64,000 nucleotides of DNA from Sinorhizobium sojae CCBAU 05684 (GCF_002288525.1 NZ_CP023067.1:2480001-2544000), one strand, 5' to 3'; shown: positions 18,068 to 26,940, counted from the stretch's first letter. The notes: generated from the sequence alone by a model not told the origin. Numbers and translations are program-made.

Positions 18068-18172
18068 CAGCGCCGCGCGTCTCATCAGACGCGCAAGCGT
18101 CGCTCTAGCACTTCGCGTTGCTGCATATCTTTGTCCTTAAATCGAGGTCGATCTTAAAGGAGGCACGCATAA
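18068..18172. repeat. RIME-like element between ureF and ureG
   Basis: The same core hairpin as at 5596 (GCGCGTCT 18075-18082 / AGACGCGC 18087-18094) is followed by a second, more degenerate inverted repeat around TCCTTAAATCGA...CGATCTTAAAGGA. The element sits within the urease operon and could form mRNA structure that alters the UreF:UreG ratio. Confidence 0.7.
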
Positions 18173-18202
18173 GGCTTTGTGTCCGTGCATGTGGCACAGG
18201 CA

Positions 18203-18874
18203 TCAAGAACGAAACAGACGCGAATGCAAGGTTTCGTGTCTTAAGGACACGATATCGGCCATGATTGTCGCCGACCCCAGATCGTCGAGCGAGCCGCGTG
18301 CGGCGCGCGCCGAAACAGTCGCGATCGCCTGCTCCAGTCCCGCCAGTACGCCGACGCCGCCGCGTTGGCCTGTGACGCCGCAGCGTATGGCGACCGAGAC
18401 GGCGTTGGAGGCGTTTGCGTGAAGATAGGCGGCGATTGCCGGTTCAAGGCCTGTCCCGTGTGCCCCGGCAACCGCACCCACGGCCACTGGATAGGCGGCC
18501 TCGGGGCCCAGCGTTTCGAGTACCGGATGCGGCCAATGGCCGGAAGCCGCGAGAAAAGCGCCACCGAGAAGCATCGTCTCCAGATGCCGTTCGCGCGAAC
18601 CGGCGAGCGCCTCCGCCAGCTCGGCGACCGCCCGCAAGCGCTTCGCATCCCCATGGCTCCTGTAGCTCTCAGCCAGCAGCAGCGCGTCGTTCCAGGCTGC
18701 TCCCCGGTGCATGAGCGTCTCCAGCCAAAGCTCAAGGTCTTCGGCGCCTGTCACCAGGCCGTCATGAACCGCCTGCTCCAAGCCTCCGGAATAGGAAAAG
18801 GAGCCGACCGGAAAGGCAGGAGAAAGCCAGGTGACGAGGCGGATCAGCGCCTGTGTATCGGCGCGTTCAGCCAT
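18203..18874 (-). CDS. ureF: Urease accessory protein UreF
   Basis: 223-residue all-helical accessory protein that joins UreD and UreG on the urease apoenzyme and acts as a gate for GTPase activation. Conserved segments are [24 protein letters not shown], the [11 protein letters not shown] helix and [16 protein letters not shown] near the C-terminus. ATG at 18874 overlaps the 3' end of ureE by eight bases; a longer reading would run through the ureE histidine-tail codons. Confidence 0.94.
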   Translation of the reverse strand: MAERADTQALIRLVTWLSPAFPVGSFSYSGGLEQAVHDGLVTGAEDLELWLETLMHRGAAWNDALLLAESYRSHGDAKRLRAVAELAEALAGSRERHLETMLLGGAFLAASGHWPHPVLETLGPEAAYPVAVGAVAGAHGTGLEPAIAAYLHANASNAVSVAIRCGVTGQRGGVGVLAGLEQAIATVSARAARGSLDDLGSATIMADIVSLRHETLHSRLFRS

Positions 18875-19352
18875 AATGGTGGTGATCGCCGTGGTGCCCA
18901 TGATGATGGTGGCCGCCCGTTCCATGGTAGGCGCCCCGCAAGGGCTGGAACGGCTCGACCACGTCGCTCACCGCCGCGCCGAGGCCCTCGAGCATCGCGC
19001 GGATGACGGCATCGCGGGCAATCAGGATCCGCCCCTCCTCCACCGCCGCCGGCAGGTGCCGGTTGCCGAGATGCCAGGCAAGCTCGATCAGGTGCAGCCT
19101 GTCGCGCGGCCGTATTTCGTAAAGGTCTTCTTCCGCCGCCTTCACCTCGATATAACCGCCGCCTTCCAGCACCAGGAGATCGCCGTCCGCTAGCATCACC
19201 GGCTCCTTCAGATCGAGCATCACCACGTCGTCGTTTTCGAGGTGCAGAAGCTTGCGACGCAGGTGCCTCTGGTCATGCGTCAGGGTCACGCGGTGAAGCG
19301 GCGCCCGATCGACGGCGCTGGACGAAAGGACTTCGGTCGAGCGATAGGGCAC
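18867..19352 (-). CDS. ureE: Urease accessory nickel chaperone UreE
   Basis: 161-residue metallochaperone with N-terminal peptide-binding domain and C-terminal metal domain ([29 protein letters not shown]). The C-terminus is histidine-rich ([16 protein letters not shown]) for nickel binding. The start is a GTG at 19352, supported by AGGAA eight bases upstream and by the stop codon of the preceding gene only one base away (19354-19356). The frame overlaps ureF by eight bases, so translation is coupled through the whole block. Confidence 0.93.
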   Translation of the reverse strand: MPYRSTEVLSSSAVDRAPLHRVTLTHDQRHLRRKLLHLENDDVVMLDLKEPVMLADGDLLVLEGGGYIEVKAAEEDLYEIRPRDRLHLIELAWHLGNRHLPAAVEEGRILIARDAVIRAMLEGLGAAVSDVVEPFQPLRGAYHGTGGHHHHGHHGDHHHYG

Positions 19353-19353
19353 G

Positions 19354-19650
19354 TCAGATTTCCTCGACCTTTTCCGGATGAACGACCTCGATGCGAGCCT
19401 CGGCAAGACGATCCGCCATCCCCGCCTGAAATGCCTTCAGATGCGGCTCGGCGAAATGCGCGTCGAACGCCGCGCGGCTCGCCCAGGTTTCGACGAACAC
19501 GAGCGTGTCCGCTTTGTCTGCCTTTCGATAGAGGTCATAGCTGATGCAGCCCGCCTCCTGGCGCGTGGCCTCGATCAATGGCGCTGCAAGGGCTGCGACC
19601 TCATCGCCCTTTCCCGCATGCGCCTTCAGATGTGCGATAACGTAAACCAT
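19354..19650 (-). CDS. Antibiotic biosynthesis monooxygenase (ABM)-domain protein
   Basis: 98-residue ferredoxin-like alpha+beta barrel protein of the ABM/YgiN type ([74 protein letters not shown]). Relatives are small quinol or heme-related monooxygenases and stress proteins; this one's substrate is unknown. The ATG at 19650 has GAGGGGCTCA just upstream. Its stop lies one base before ureE's start, so it is almost certainly translated with ureE. Confidence 0.85.
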   Translation of the reverse strand: MVYVIAHLKAHAGKGDEVAALAAPLIEATRQEAGCISYDLYRKADKADTLVFVETWASRAAFDAHFAEPHLKAFQAGMADRLAEARIEVVHPEKVEEI

Positions 19651-19770
19651 TGAGCCCCTCACCGTTTTGGCTTGGCACTCTAAGCATTTTGCAGTCAGCT
19701 GGAAACAGCTGGCGTCGCACACATGCGGCAAAAAACAACAGACAGAGCGGTTGTAAGAATGCATGTGAGC

Positions 19771-19794
19771 GCATCCCGCGCTAGCGCGGGATGC
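19771..19794. repeat. Perfect 24-bp palindrome
   Basis: A loop-free perfect palindrome; the half site is GCATCCCGCGCT. It sits 120 bases upstream of the ABM gene and about 150 bases downstream of the peroxiredoxin gene. It may be a terminator for peroxiredoxin transcription or a small dispersed repeat. Confidence 0.7.
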
Positions 19795-19947
19795 GGAAGA
19801 ATGTGCGCGGTTTTCCGCCTGCATTCTGCGCTGATTTCTTAGAATTCACAATAAAAGGCCCGGCGCCAGCGAGGAGGCGAAAATCCAAAGGACTTTCAAG
19901 AACCTGCTTGCGGCAGCCGGGGCCTTGTTCCGGACCGGGTTAATCGA

Positions 19948-20487
19948 TCAGGCGGCGATCTTCTGCGACTTCAGTGCCGCAAGGATATTTTGCGGCGAGG
20001 AGATGCCGTAGGGATCGCTATCGCAATTGTCGGAATAGCCTTCTTCCTCGAACCATTGCTCGACGATGCCATTGTTGATGACGGAGGCATAGCGCCAGGA
20101 GCGCATGCCGAAGCCGAGATTGTCCTTGGCGACCAGCATGCCCATCTTGCGCGTGAATTCACCCGAGCCGTCCGGAATGAGCTTGACGCTTTCGAGGCCC
20201 TGCGACTTGCCCCAGGCATTCATTACGAAGGCATCATTCACCGAGATGCAATAGATCTCATCGATGCCGAGCGCACGGAACTCCGGTGCGAGCTTCTCGA
20301 AATCCGGAAGCTGGTAGGTCGAGCAGGTCGGCGTGAAGGCGCCCGGCAGCGAGAAGAGGACGACACGCTTTCCGGCGAAGTAGTCATCTGAGGCGACCTC
20401 CTGCCAACGGAATGGATTGGAGCCGCCGACGGATTCGTCGCGAACGCGGGTGCGGAAGGTTACTGCAGGAACTTTTCTGCCGAGCAT
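19948..20487 (-). CDS. Peroxiredoxin (Prx5-like thiol peroxidase)
   Basis: 179-residue peroxidase with the peroxidatic motif VVLFSLPGAFTPTCSTYQLPDFE and the downstream conserved WRYASVINNGIVEQWFEEEG. It has the length of bacterial Prx5 enzymes without a fused glutaredoxin domain. It reduces peroxides in the cytoplasm using glutaredoxin or thioredoxin. AAGGAG precedes two adjacent ATGs (20490 and 20487); the second has the better spacing. It is inserted between ureC and the ABM/ureE block but has its own 280-base upstream region, so it is probably a separate transcription unit. Confidence 0.9.
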   Translation of the reverse strand: MLGRKVPAVTFRTRVRDESVGGSNPFRWQEVASDDYFAGKRVVLFSLPGAFTPTCSTYQLPDFEKLAPEFRALGIDEIYCISVNDAFVMNAWGKSQGLESVKLIPDGSGEFTRKMGMLVAKDNLGFGMRSWRYASVINNGIVEQWFEEEGYSDNCDSDPYGISSPQNILAALKSQKIAA

Positions 20488-20769
20488 CATGATCTCCTTC
20501 GAATTGCTGCCGGCTGCGTCAGGTCTTGGAGGAGAAACGCTGGCCGGCGGAAAGCGAGCGCCCTTCCTACAGGAGTTTGCGCTGCAGTGCAGCATCAAAG
20601 CGCCGATTCAAGGCTGCATGGCAGCCTTGCGAAGGACGCATGGCTCACGCCGGGAAACGCTCAGTTTTAATAGCTGAGGGAAAGCTCGCGCGTAATCGGC
20701 AGCGGGTTTCACAGACCGTTTTGAAGGTTGGGCCGCACGCTTCAGTCGCATCGATGGAACCCACAGCAC
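20488..20769. promoter_or_regulatory. Upstream region of the peroxiredoxin gene
   Basis: The region holds an 8-bp inverted repeat AAGGCTGC/GCAGCCTT with a 3-base centre (20610-20628) and a near-palindrome GCTGCAGTGCAGC (20581-20593). Either may be a regulator site. No gene is seen. Confidence 0.4.
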
Positions 20770-22482
20770 TCAGAACAGGAAATAGCGCTGCGCCATCGGC
20801 AGCACCGTTGCCGGTTCGCAGGTCAACAACTCCCCATCGGCACGGACCTCGTAGGTCTCGGGATCGACCTCGACATGGGGCGTCAGGCTGTTGTGGATCA
20901 TCGCCGCCTTGCCGATGCCCCCGCGGGTGTTCTGGACCGCGACGAGCTCCTTGGCGACGCCGAGCTTGCCCGCAAGGCCGGCATCGAGCGAGGCCTGCGA
21001 GACGAAGGTGACGGAGGAATTGGTGAGGCTCTTGCCATAGGCGCCGAACATCGGTCGATAATGCACCGGCTGCGGAGTCGGGATGGAGGCGTTCGGATCG
21101 CCCATCGGAGCCGCGGCGATCGTGCCGCCAATCAGCACCATATCCGGCTTCACGCCGAAGAAGGCCGGATTCCAGAGAACGAGATCGGCGCGCTTGCCGG
21201 CCTCGAGCGAACCGATCTCGTGGCTCAACCCATGGGCGATCGCCGGGTTAATCGTGTATTTGGCGATGTAGCGCTTGACGCGGAAATTGTCGTTGTCGCC
21301 CGTCTCTTCCTTCGACCGCCCGCGCTGCCGCTTCATCTTGTCGGCGGTCTGCCAGGTTCGGATCGCCACCTCGCCGACGCGCCCCATGGCCTGACTGTCG
21401 GAGGAGATGATGGAGAAGGCACCGATATCGTGAAGGATGTCCTCCGCCGCGATCGTCTCCTTGCGGATACGGCTCTCGGCAAAGGCGATGTCTTCGGGGA
21501 TCGAGGGCGACAGGTGATGACAGACCATCAGCATGTCCAGATGCTCCGCCACCGTGTTGAGCGTGTAGGGCCGCGTCGGGTTGGTCGAGGAGGGAATGAC
21601 ATTCGGTTGGCCGCAGATCTTGATGATGTCCGGCGCATGGCCGCCGCCCGCCCCTTCCGTGTGGAAGGCGTGGATCGTCCGCCCCTTGATTGCCGCGAGC
21701 GAATCCTCGACGAAGCCGCTCTCGTTCAGCGTGTCGGTGTGAATCATCACCTGCACGTCGTATTCGTCGGCGACCGAGAGGCAGCAGTCGATCGCCGCCG
21801 GTGTCGTGCCCCAATCCTCGTGCAGCTTGAGCGCCGAGGCGCCGCCCATCACCATTTCCACGAGCGCGCCCGGCTGCGAGGCATTGCCCTTGCCGGCAAA
21901 GGCGAGATTCATCGGAAAGGCCTCCGCCGCTTCGATCATCCGGGCGATGTGCCAGGGTCCCGGCGTGCAGGTGGTGGCGAGCGTTCCATGCGCCGGCCCC
22001 GTGCCCCCGCCAAGCATGCAGGTCAGCCCGCTCGTCAACGCCTCTTCGATCTGCTGCGGGCAGATGAAGTGAATATGGGCGTCCATACCGCCTGCCGTGA
22101 CGATCTTGCCCTCGCCGGCGATCGCCTCGGTGCCCGGGCCGACGATGATGTTCACGCCCGGTTGGGTATCCGGATTACCGGCCTTGCCGATGGCGGCGAT
22201 GCGCCCGTCCTTGAGGCCGATATCGGCCTTCACGATGCCCCAGTGGTCGACGATGAGCGCGTTGGTGATGACCGTGTCGACGGCGCCGGCGGCGCGCGTC
22301 ACCTGGCTTTGGCCCATACCGTCGCGAATGACCTTGCCGCCGCCGAATTTCACTTCTTCGCCATAGGTGGTGAAGTCCTTCTCGACCTCGATGAAGAGCT
22401 CCGTATCGGCAAGCCGCACCTTGTCCCCCACGGTCGGACCGAACATGTTGGCATAGGCCGCACGCGACATTTTGTAGGACAT
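20770..22482 (-). CDS. ureC: Urease alpha subunit UreC
   Basis: 570-residue catalytic subunit hydrolysing urea to ammonia and carbamate. Nickel-site residues are visible: AHIHF (H136, H138), the carbamylated K219 in [10 protein letters not shown]248 (MIHTDT), H274 ([13 protein letters not shown]), and the mobile-flap cysteine/histidine in MLMVCHHL. Length and N-terminus are typical. It assembles with UreA and UreB; the GT29-like ORF ends only three bases upstream of its start region, so the message is continuous. Confidence 0.98.
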   Translation of the reverse strand: MSYKMSRAAYANMFGPTVGDKVRLADTELFIEVEKDFTTYGEEVKFGGGKVIRDGMGQSQVTRAAGAVDTVITNALIVDHWGIVKADIGLKDGRIAAIGKAGNPDTQPGVNIIVGPGTEAIAGEGKIVTAGGMDAHIHFICPQQIEEALTSGLTCMLGGGTGPAHGTLATTCTPGPWHIARMIEAAEAFPMNLAFAGKGNASQPGALVEMVMGGASALKLHEDWGTTPAAIDCCLSVADEYDVQVMIHTDTLNESGFVEDSLAAIKGRTIHAFHTEGAGGGHAPDIIKICGQPNVIPSSTNPTRPYTLNTVAEHLDMLMVCHHLSPSIPEDIAFAESRIRKETIAAEDILHDIGAFSIISSDSQAMGRVGEVAIRTWQTADKMKRQRGRSKEETGDNDNFRVKRYIAKYTINPAIAHGLSHEIGSLEAGKRADLVLWNPAFFGVKPDMVLIGGTIAAAPMGDPNASIPTPQPVHYRPMFGAYGKSLTNSSVTFVSQASLDAGLAGKLGVAKELVAVQNTRGGIGKAAMIHNSLTPHVEVDPETYEVRADGELLTCEPATVLPMAQRYFLF

Positions 22483-22485
22483 GGT

Positions 22486-23139
22486 TCAGGCTCCTTGGGG
22501 CAGGTCTGACGAAATGGGTTGATCGAGGCGGTGAAGGCGGCCATCGGCAGCGAGCGCATCGACATAGCGACGCTCGGCCGCGAAGGGGTGCCACACCCAG
22601 CCGCTATGGCCGAAGCCGGCAAGCACGAAGTGGTCGCTGCTCGAGGCGCCGTTCAAGAGAATGTCGGCGATGGCAACGAGGCCGCTCGACGGAACGACGT
22701 AACGAGAGGGTTCGAAGCGCGAAAGATCGCGCTCCAGCCGATCCTGCGTCTCTGCGGGAATGACGCGGTGTTTACGCCCGGTCGCACGCGCGAAGCTCTC
22801 GAAGCCGGCCGTATAGTCATCGCAGAAGTCGTCGAGATCTGGGTGCGTCGTGGCAAGACGAGCCCGCATGGCGGCAAACCTCGCGCCGGAGCGCACGCTC
22901 CAGATCTCGCGCGCCTGCCGCACCGGTTCGCTCGTCTTCCAGCGGCCGCCGCCGAGCATTGCGAGCGCCGGCCGACCTGTGTTGCAGACGGCGACAATGT
23001 CCGTTTTGCTGCCACCTTTGCCGGTAGAGCGGCAATCGTTGAACCGGATCACCAGGTCGGCGGCATCGATCGCGGCAGCGGCGCCTTCCGGCACCTCGCC
23101 ATTGCCCACGATCATGATGACGCGGCCGCTCATCGACAT
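22486..23139 (-). CDS. Urease-operon ORF with GT29 (sialyltransferase)-like motifs
   Basis: 217-residue protein, between ureB and ureC and nearly abutting both. It resembles the GT29 fold: a motif-L-like start IMIVGNGEVPEGAAAAIDAADLVIRFND (8-35), GSKTDIVAV (43-51), a motif-S-like PSSGLVAIADILLNGASSSDHFVLAGFG (150-177), and a short H-x4-E motif at H184-E189. Homologues in rhizobia are annotated only as urease operon accessory proteins. No signal peptide or membrane helix is evident, so it should be cytoplasmic. A role in urease is not shown by sequence. GGGAGATAG before the ATG at 23139 supports the start. Confidence 0.8.
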   Translation of the reverse strand: MSMSGRVIMIVGNGEVPEGAAAAIDAADLVIRFNDCRSTGKGGSKTDIVAVCNTGRPALAMLGGGRWKTSEPVRQAREIWSVRSGARFAAMRARLATTHPDLDDFCDDYTAGFESFARATGRKHRVIPAETQDRLERDLSRFEPSRYVVPSSGLVAIADILLNGASSSDHFVLAGFGHSGWVWHPFAAERRYVDALAADGRLHRLDQPISSDLPQGA

Positions 23140-23167
23140 CTATCTCCCGGCAAAACGCAGCCGCGTT

Positions 23168-23473
23168 TCAAAGCTTGCCCATCACCTGCTGACGGAAGCC
23201 GAATACTTCGCGCTTTCCGGACAGTGGGATCAGCGTGACCTGCCGGGTCTGGCCCGGCTCGAAGCGCACCGCCGTACCGGCCGGAATGTCAAGGCGCATG
23301 CCATGCGCGGCCCTGCGGTCGAAGAGCAGGCCCGGATTGGTTTCCGCGAAATGATAGTGACTGCCGACCTGCACCGGCCGGTCGCCGGAATTGGAGACCT
23401 CGAGGGTGACGGTCTCAAGACCGGCATTGAGCTCGATATCGCCGGCGGCTGCGATGATTTCCCCTGGTATCAT
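23168..23473 (-). CDS. ureB: Urease beta subunit UreB
   Basis: 101-residue structural subunit ([53 protein letters not shown]...[30 protein letters not shown]), collinear with UreB proteins throughout. It is separate from UreA, as in most bacteria. A 120-base gap with a strong hairpin separates it from ureA. Confidence 0.97.
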   Translation of the reverse strand: MIPGEIIAAAGDIELNAGLETVTLEVSNSGDRPVQVGSHYHFAETNPGLLFDRRAAHGMRLDIPAGTAVRFEPGQTRQVTLIPLSGKREVFGFRQQVMGKL

Positions 23474-23496
23474 GCCGTTCTCCCCTCAAACGCCGC

Positions 23497-23599
23497 TAAA
23501 GCACCGCGTTTATCGTATTCGTGCAACGCGCTTTGGATCTTTGTCTTTATGCATGTCGTTGTCCCAAAACCGCTGCACACTTTTGGGCGACATGCATTA
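23497..23599. repeat. Palindromic repeat between ureA and ureB, sharing the ureA stop codon
   Basis: The hairpin has arms TGCATGTCG (23550-23558) / CGACATGCA (23588-23596) and inner arms CCCAAAA / TTTTGGG. On the minus strand it begins directly with the ureA stop, TAATGCATGTCGCCCA. The same sequence begins at the cysQ stop codon at 33745, and the two elements stay similar for about 100 bases. Confidence 0.8.
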
Positions 23600-23899
23600 A
23601 CGGATAGGTTCGTGGACCGTGACCAGTTTCGTCCCATCCGGGAACGTCGCTTCGATCTGGATGTCGTGGATCATCTCGGCAATGCCCTCCATCACCTGGT
23701 CACGGGTAAGCACATGCGCACCCGCTTCCATCAGTTCGGCAACGGAGCGGCCGTCGCGCGCGCCCTCGACGACGAAGTCGGTAATGAGGGCGATCGCCTC
23801 CGGATGATTGAGCTTGACGCCCCGCTCCAGACGCCGGCGTGCGACCATTGCCGCCATTGAAATCAACAGCTTGTCTTTTTCGCGCGGAGTGAGATTCAT
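23597..23899 (-). CDS. ureA: Urease gamma subunit UreA
   Basis: 100-residue structural subunit ([39 protein letters not shown]...[36 protein letters not shown]), full length for the family. The TAA stop lies at the edge of a palindromic repeat that separates it from ureB. It follows ureD by 27 bases. Confidence 0.97.
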   Translation of the reverse strand: MNLTPREKDKLLISMAAMVARRRLERGVKLNHPEAIALITDFVVEGARDGRSVAELMEAGAHVLTRDQVMEGIAEMIHDIQIEATFPDGTKLVTVHEPIR

Positions 23900-23926
23900 G
23901 CGTCGCCATCCGGGTTTATTGCAGGA

Positions 23927-24817
23927 TCAGAGAGTCCAGACTTTCGGCACAGATGCGTCCTTACGCAAGTGCGAAATGAGCGGAACAAGGATTTTTCTGA
24001 GTTCGAAGCCATCGGCGGCAACCACGCGAGCAACCAGCTTGTCGCGCTCGCCGACCCTGTAGTGGCTTACGCCCGCTCCCGCCACCCTTGCGAGTGCTGC
24101 GCGCAGCGTCGAAAGCACCGCTTCGCAATCCGGCGCCACATAGAGGAGCGTCGCGAACGCGGGCGCGCTGCAGAGAACGGCGGGGCGTGCGGCAAGTCGG
24201 GCAATCTCATCGGCGAGCGTCAGATCTTCCGCGTGGATCAGCTTGCCGCCGCTCGTTACGCGCCAGCGATCGCGAAAGAGGCCGGCATGCACCGCCTCGC
24301 CCATTGCCTTGCGCCCAAGCAGCACCGCCTCGACGGCGAGAAGCACGGCATCGCTCGCCAGGTCGATCTCGAGCGCGCGCGACAGCGAGGCCCGATCGAA
24401 GAGGATCGTTTCCTGCGGCAGCCAGTCGACACGAGCGCCGGCCGCGGCCGATAGGCGCGTCTCGATCGCTGCGGTGCCGGCGCTTGCCTTGTAGATCTTC
24501 TCGCAGGCCTGCGTCGTCAAAGTGAGCCTCGTCCCCTCGCCCGCCTCGAAGGCCCAGTTCAGACGGTCGCCGCCCGTGACGCCACCTGACGAGTTGATGA
24601 GCACCGCTTCCATGGAGCCGTCGAAGGTCTTCGGCAGGCGGATCTTGGCGCAGCCTTCCTGGTAGAGCTCGGCTATGCGCGTGCGTCCCCCTTGTGATTT
24701 GGCGACCAGCCGTCCCTTTCCCCACGCCCTTTGCGGAGCGATGTTTGCCGCCTCGGTCAATGTCTCGGATGTTCTCCTGTCGGCGCGCGACCCGCGCGCA
24801 ATCCCTTGATCCGCCAT
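23927..24817 (-). CDS. ureD: Urease accessory protein UreD
   Basis: First gene of the operon; a 296-residue scaffold that binds apo-urease and recruits UreF and UreG for nickel loading. Conserved parts are [61 protein letters not shown] and [12 protein letters not shown]. The start is uncertain: ATG at 24817 is used, but a TTG at 24859 with a GGAG upstream and a TTG at 24760 (giving about 277 residues, closer to other UreDs) are also possible. Confidence 0.92.
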   Translation of the reverse strand: MADQGIARGSRADRRTSETLTEAANIAPQRAWGKGRLVAKSQGGRTRIAELYQEGCAKIRLPKTFDGSMEAVLINSSGGVTGGDRLNWAFEAGEGTRLTLTTQACEKIYKASAGTAAIETRLSAAAGARVDWLPQETILFDRASLSRALEIDLASDAVLLAVEAVLLGRKAMGEAVHAGLFRDRWRVTSGGKLIHAEDLTLADEIARLAARPAVLCSAPAFATLLYVAPDCEAVLSTLRAALARVAGAGVSHYRVGERDKLVARVVAADGFELRKILVPLISHLRKDASVPKVWTL

Positions 24818-24945
24818 CGTCGGAAACCGCGTGACCAAAGTCAAGCGACTGTTTCCCAAGCAAAATCTCCATCCACGACAACGGCGCCTCGACCAAGTTC
24901 AAGCAGAGCACAATACGGCCTCGGTTCGGCCGCCGCTTTCGCCGA

Positions 24946-24974
24946 AAGGAGGGCCCCTCGTCAGGGCCCTCCTT
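24946..24974 (-). terminator. Strong stem-loop after the hydrolase gene
   Basis: Perfect 11-bp inverted repeat AAGGAGGGCCC / GGGCCCTCCTT with a 7-base loop. It lies just past the stop of the minus-strand hydrolase (24996) and is followed on that strand by TTTCGG. It sits between two minus-strand units and separates the hydrolase from the urease operon promoter. Confidence 0.75.
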
Positions 24975-24995
24975 CGACCCCGTGCATGGCGACGA

Positions 24996-25991
24996 TCAAG
25001 ACCGTGCGAATTCCAGAAGATCCTTGTTGAGTTCGTCCTTATGCGTGTCGGTGATGCCATGCGGAGCGCCCGAGTAGACCTTCAGCACCGCATGCGGGAT
25101 GAGCTTCTTTGAGGCGCGGCCTGCGGCGTCGATCGGCACGATCTGGTCGTCGTCGCCATGGATGATGAGCGTCGGCACGTCGAACTTCTTCAGGTCCTCG
25201 GTGAAATCCGTCTGTGAGAAGGCGACGATCGAATCATAGGTGTTCTTGTGGCCGGCCGTCATGCCCTGCAGCCAGAAACTGTCGATCATGCCCTGGGAGG
25301 GCTTTGCGCCGGCCCGGTTGAAGCCGAAGAACGGACCCGACGCAATGTCCTTGTAGAGCTGCGAACGGTCGGCAAGGCTGGCGGCCTGCAGGCCATCGAA
25401 CACTTCCTTGGGCAGACCACCCGGATTGCTCTCGGTCTTCACCATCAGCGGCGGAACGGCCGCGATCAGCCCCGCCTTGGCGACACGCCCCGTGCCGTGC
25501 CGGCCGATATAGCGGGCGATTTCGCCGCCACCGGTCGAAAAGCCGGCGAGGAATATATTATTCAGGTCCAATTGCTTGATCAGTTCGGCAAGATCGTCGG
25601 CATAGTGGTCCATGTCGTTGCCGTCCCAGGGCTGGCTGGACCGGCCATGGCCGCGACGATCATGGGTGACGACGCGAAAGCCGTTGCTGGCAAGGTGGAA
25701 GGCCTGCGCCTCCCAACTATCGGACGACAATGGCCAGCCGTGGCTGAGGATCACCACTGGACCGTCCTGCGGGCCCCAGTCCTTGTAATAGATTTCGACG
25801 CCGTCACGGGTGAGAATGCGACTGCCCATGGTCTTTGCTCCTTGGCCTTCTGGTGAAGTTACGGCGTGCGCCGCCGTTGCTGGATTGGTCACGGAGAGAG
25901 CTGCGGCCGCGCTCGCGGCACCCAGCGCCCTGGCCAGGATAATACGCCTGGAAACGCCATCAGTAATCGTCCGTGTTTGAACGTAGGTCAT
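24996..25991 (-). CDS. Tat-exported alpha/beta hydrolase (non-heme chloroperoxidase-like)
   Basis: 331 residues. The N-terminus is a twin-arginine signal ([27 protein letters not shown]), then an alpha/beta hydrolase domain: oxyanion region [27 protein letters not shown], nucleophile serine in [13 protein letters not shown], acid near [11 protein letters not shown] and catalytic His in [15 protein letters not shown]. Relatives are cofactor-free haloperoxidases/esterases (peracid-forming) and are usually cytosolic; the signal suggests periplasmic placement here. ATG at 25991 has CAAGGAG eight bases upstream. It is divergent from the OhrR-like gene and shares its operator region, so it is probably induced by organic peroxides. 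Confidence 0.85.
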   Translation of the reverse strand: MTYVQTRTITDGVSRRIILARALGAASAAAALSVTNPATAAHAVTSPEGQGAKTMGSRILTRDGVEIYYKDWGPQDGPVVILSHGWPLSSDSWEAQAFHLASNGFRVVTHDRRGHGRSSQPWDGNDMDHYADDLAELIKQLDLNNIFLAGFSTGGGEIARYIGRHGTGRVAKAGLIAAVPPLMVKTESNPGGLPKEVFDGLQAASLADRSQLYKDIASGPFFGFNRAGAKPSQGMIDSFWLQGMTAGHKNTYDSIVAFSQTDFTEDLKKFDVPTLIIHGDDDQIVPIDAAGRASKKLIPHAVLKVYSGAPHGITDTHKDELNKDLLEFARS

Positions 25992-26019
25992 GTAACTGCT
26001 CCTTGATGTAGGCGATTTA

Positions 26020-26148
26020 ATCGTGCGCGATATAAATGAACTCAGGCCGCGCACCATCCCCTCACCCAGACAAATCGTTTTCTATTAGATCGTGCACGAT
26101 ATTTATTCCAACGGGAATCGCGTTGTCAATACCTTGCGATTATATCGC
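26020..26148. promoter_or_regulatory. Three related palindromes between hydrolase and OhrR-like genes
   Basis: ATCGTGCGCGAT (26020-26031), the perfect ATCGTGCACGAT (26089-26100) and GCGATTATATCGC (26136-26148), the first two flanked by AT-rich ATATAAAT/ATTTATT. Their layout in a divergent intergenic region fits operator sites for the OhrR-like repressor, one set near each promoter. Confidence 0.65.
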
Positions 26149-26189
26149 GGACGACTTACTTTAGGTGCCTCAACATTTGGAAGAAAGCC

Positions 26190-26642
26190 ATGGCAAAGGC
26201 AGATACCCCCTCGTCCGATGAAGTGATGAAGCTCGACGATTTTCTGTGCTTCGCCATCTATTCCGCGAATCACGCCTTCACGCGTGTCTACAAGCCGCTG
26301 CTTGACGAGCTAGGGCTCACCTATCCGCAGTACCTGGTCATGGTCGTGCTTTGGGAAAAGGACGACCAGACCGTCGGCAGCCTTGGCGAAAAGCTTTTCC
26401 TTGAATCGAGCACGCTCACGCCCATGCTGAAGCGGCTGGAAGCAGTGGGCTATATTTCCAGGGTTCGCGACAGGACCGACGAGCGGCAAGTCCGTGTCCG
26501 CCTCACCGACACCGGCTCCGCTCTCAGGGAAAAAGCAAGCGCCGTTCCAAACGGAATTGTCGAGGCGACAGGAATGGAGCCGGCCGAGATGACCCGGCTC
26601 AAGCGGGAAATCGCGGCGCTCCGCACATCGTTGTTGCGTTAG
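26190..26642 (+). CDS. ohrR: MarR-family regulator, OhrR-like organic peroxide sensor
   Basis: 150-residue winged-helix repressor. The N-terminal LDDFLCFAIYSANHAFTRVYKPLLDELGLTYPQYLVMVVLWE carries the conserved reactive cysteine of OhrR (FLCFA, about residue 19), whose oxidation by organic hydroperoxides releases DNA. The wing region RDRTDERQVRVRLTDTG is typical. It probably represses itself and the divergent exported hydrolase. No ohr peroxidase gene is adjacent, which is unusual for the family. Confidence 0.88.
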   Translation: MAKADTPSSDEVMKLDDFLCFAIYSANHAFTRVYKPLLDELGLTYPQYLVMVVLWEKDDQTVGSLGEKLFLESSTLTPMLKRLEAVGYISRVRDRTDERQVRVRLTDTGSALREKASAVPNGIVEATGMEPAEMTRLKREIAALRTSLLR

Positions 26643-26684
26643 CCCTAGAAATCCGAACCGATTCTCGAAAAGCCGATGCGCGGA

Positions 26685-26850
26685 TTAGAGAGTTACAGCG
26701 ACCGCAGCGGGTCTGAACTGACGCTCTGGGATGTCGAGCCGTCCGGACCCGCCATCCACGGTGATCTCATCAGCGTTGAGGAAACCGCCGTGCGCCGGAG
26801 AATACCCGTCGCAGCCCTTCTCGGACGCGGCAAATTTTGCGGTAAGCACC
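26685..26850 (-). pseudogene. Possible 3' remnant of an SDR oxidoreductase gene
   Basis: One minus-strand frame reads LTAKFAASEKGCDGYSPAHGGFLNADEITVDGGSGRLDIPER before a stop at 26685. The ITVDGG ending and preceding layout look like the C-terminus of a short-chain dehydrogenase. No start, Rossmann motif or catalytic YxxxK is present, so at best it is a decayed fragment. The surrounding 26643-26940 otherwise holds repeat-like sequence and a terminator. Confidence 0.3.
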
Positions 26851-26882
26851 TCAATATTGCCGCAAGGCCCGGAGGGCGTACC

Positions 26883-26917
26883 AAAACAGAAAGGCCCGGC
26901 TTTGTTGCCGGGCCCTT
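26883..26917 (-). terminator. Rho-independent terminator of the liv-type operon
   Basis: On the minus strand a GGCCCGGC / GCCGGGCC stem with a 6-base loop is followed by TTTCTGTTTT. It lies 24 bases after the stop of the substrate-binding protein gene. Confidence 0.85.
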
Positions 26918-26940
26918 CACTTGACTATTCCAGACGAGGA

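Noticed and set aside
20728-22509. A 593-codon open frame on the plus strand opposite ureC
   Set aside because: It is the antisense shadow of the strongly conserved ureC. The translation is arginine/glycine/histidine-rich with no recognisable domain, as is common in high-GC genomes.
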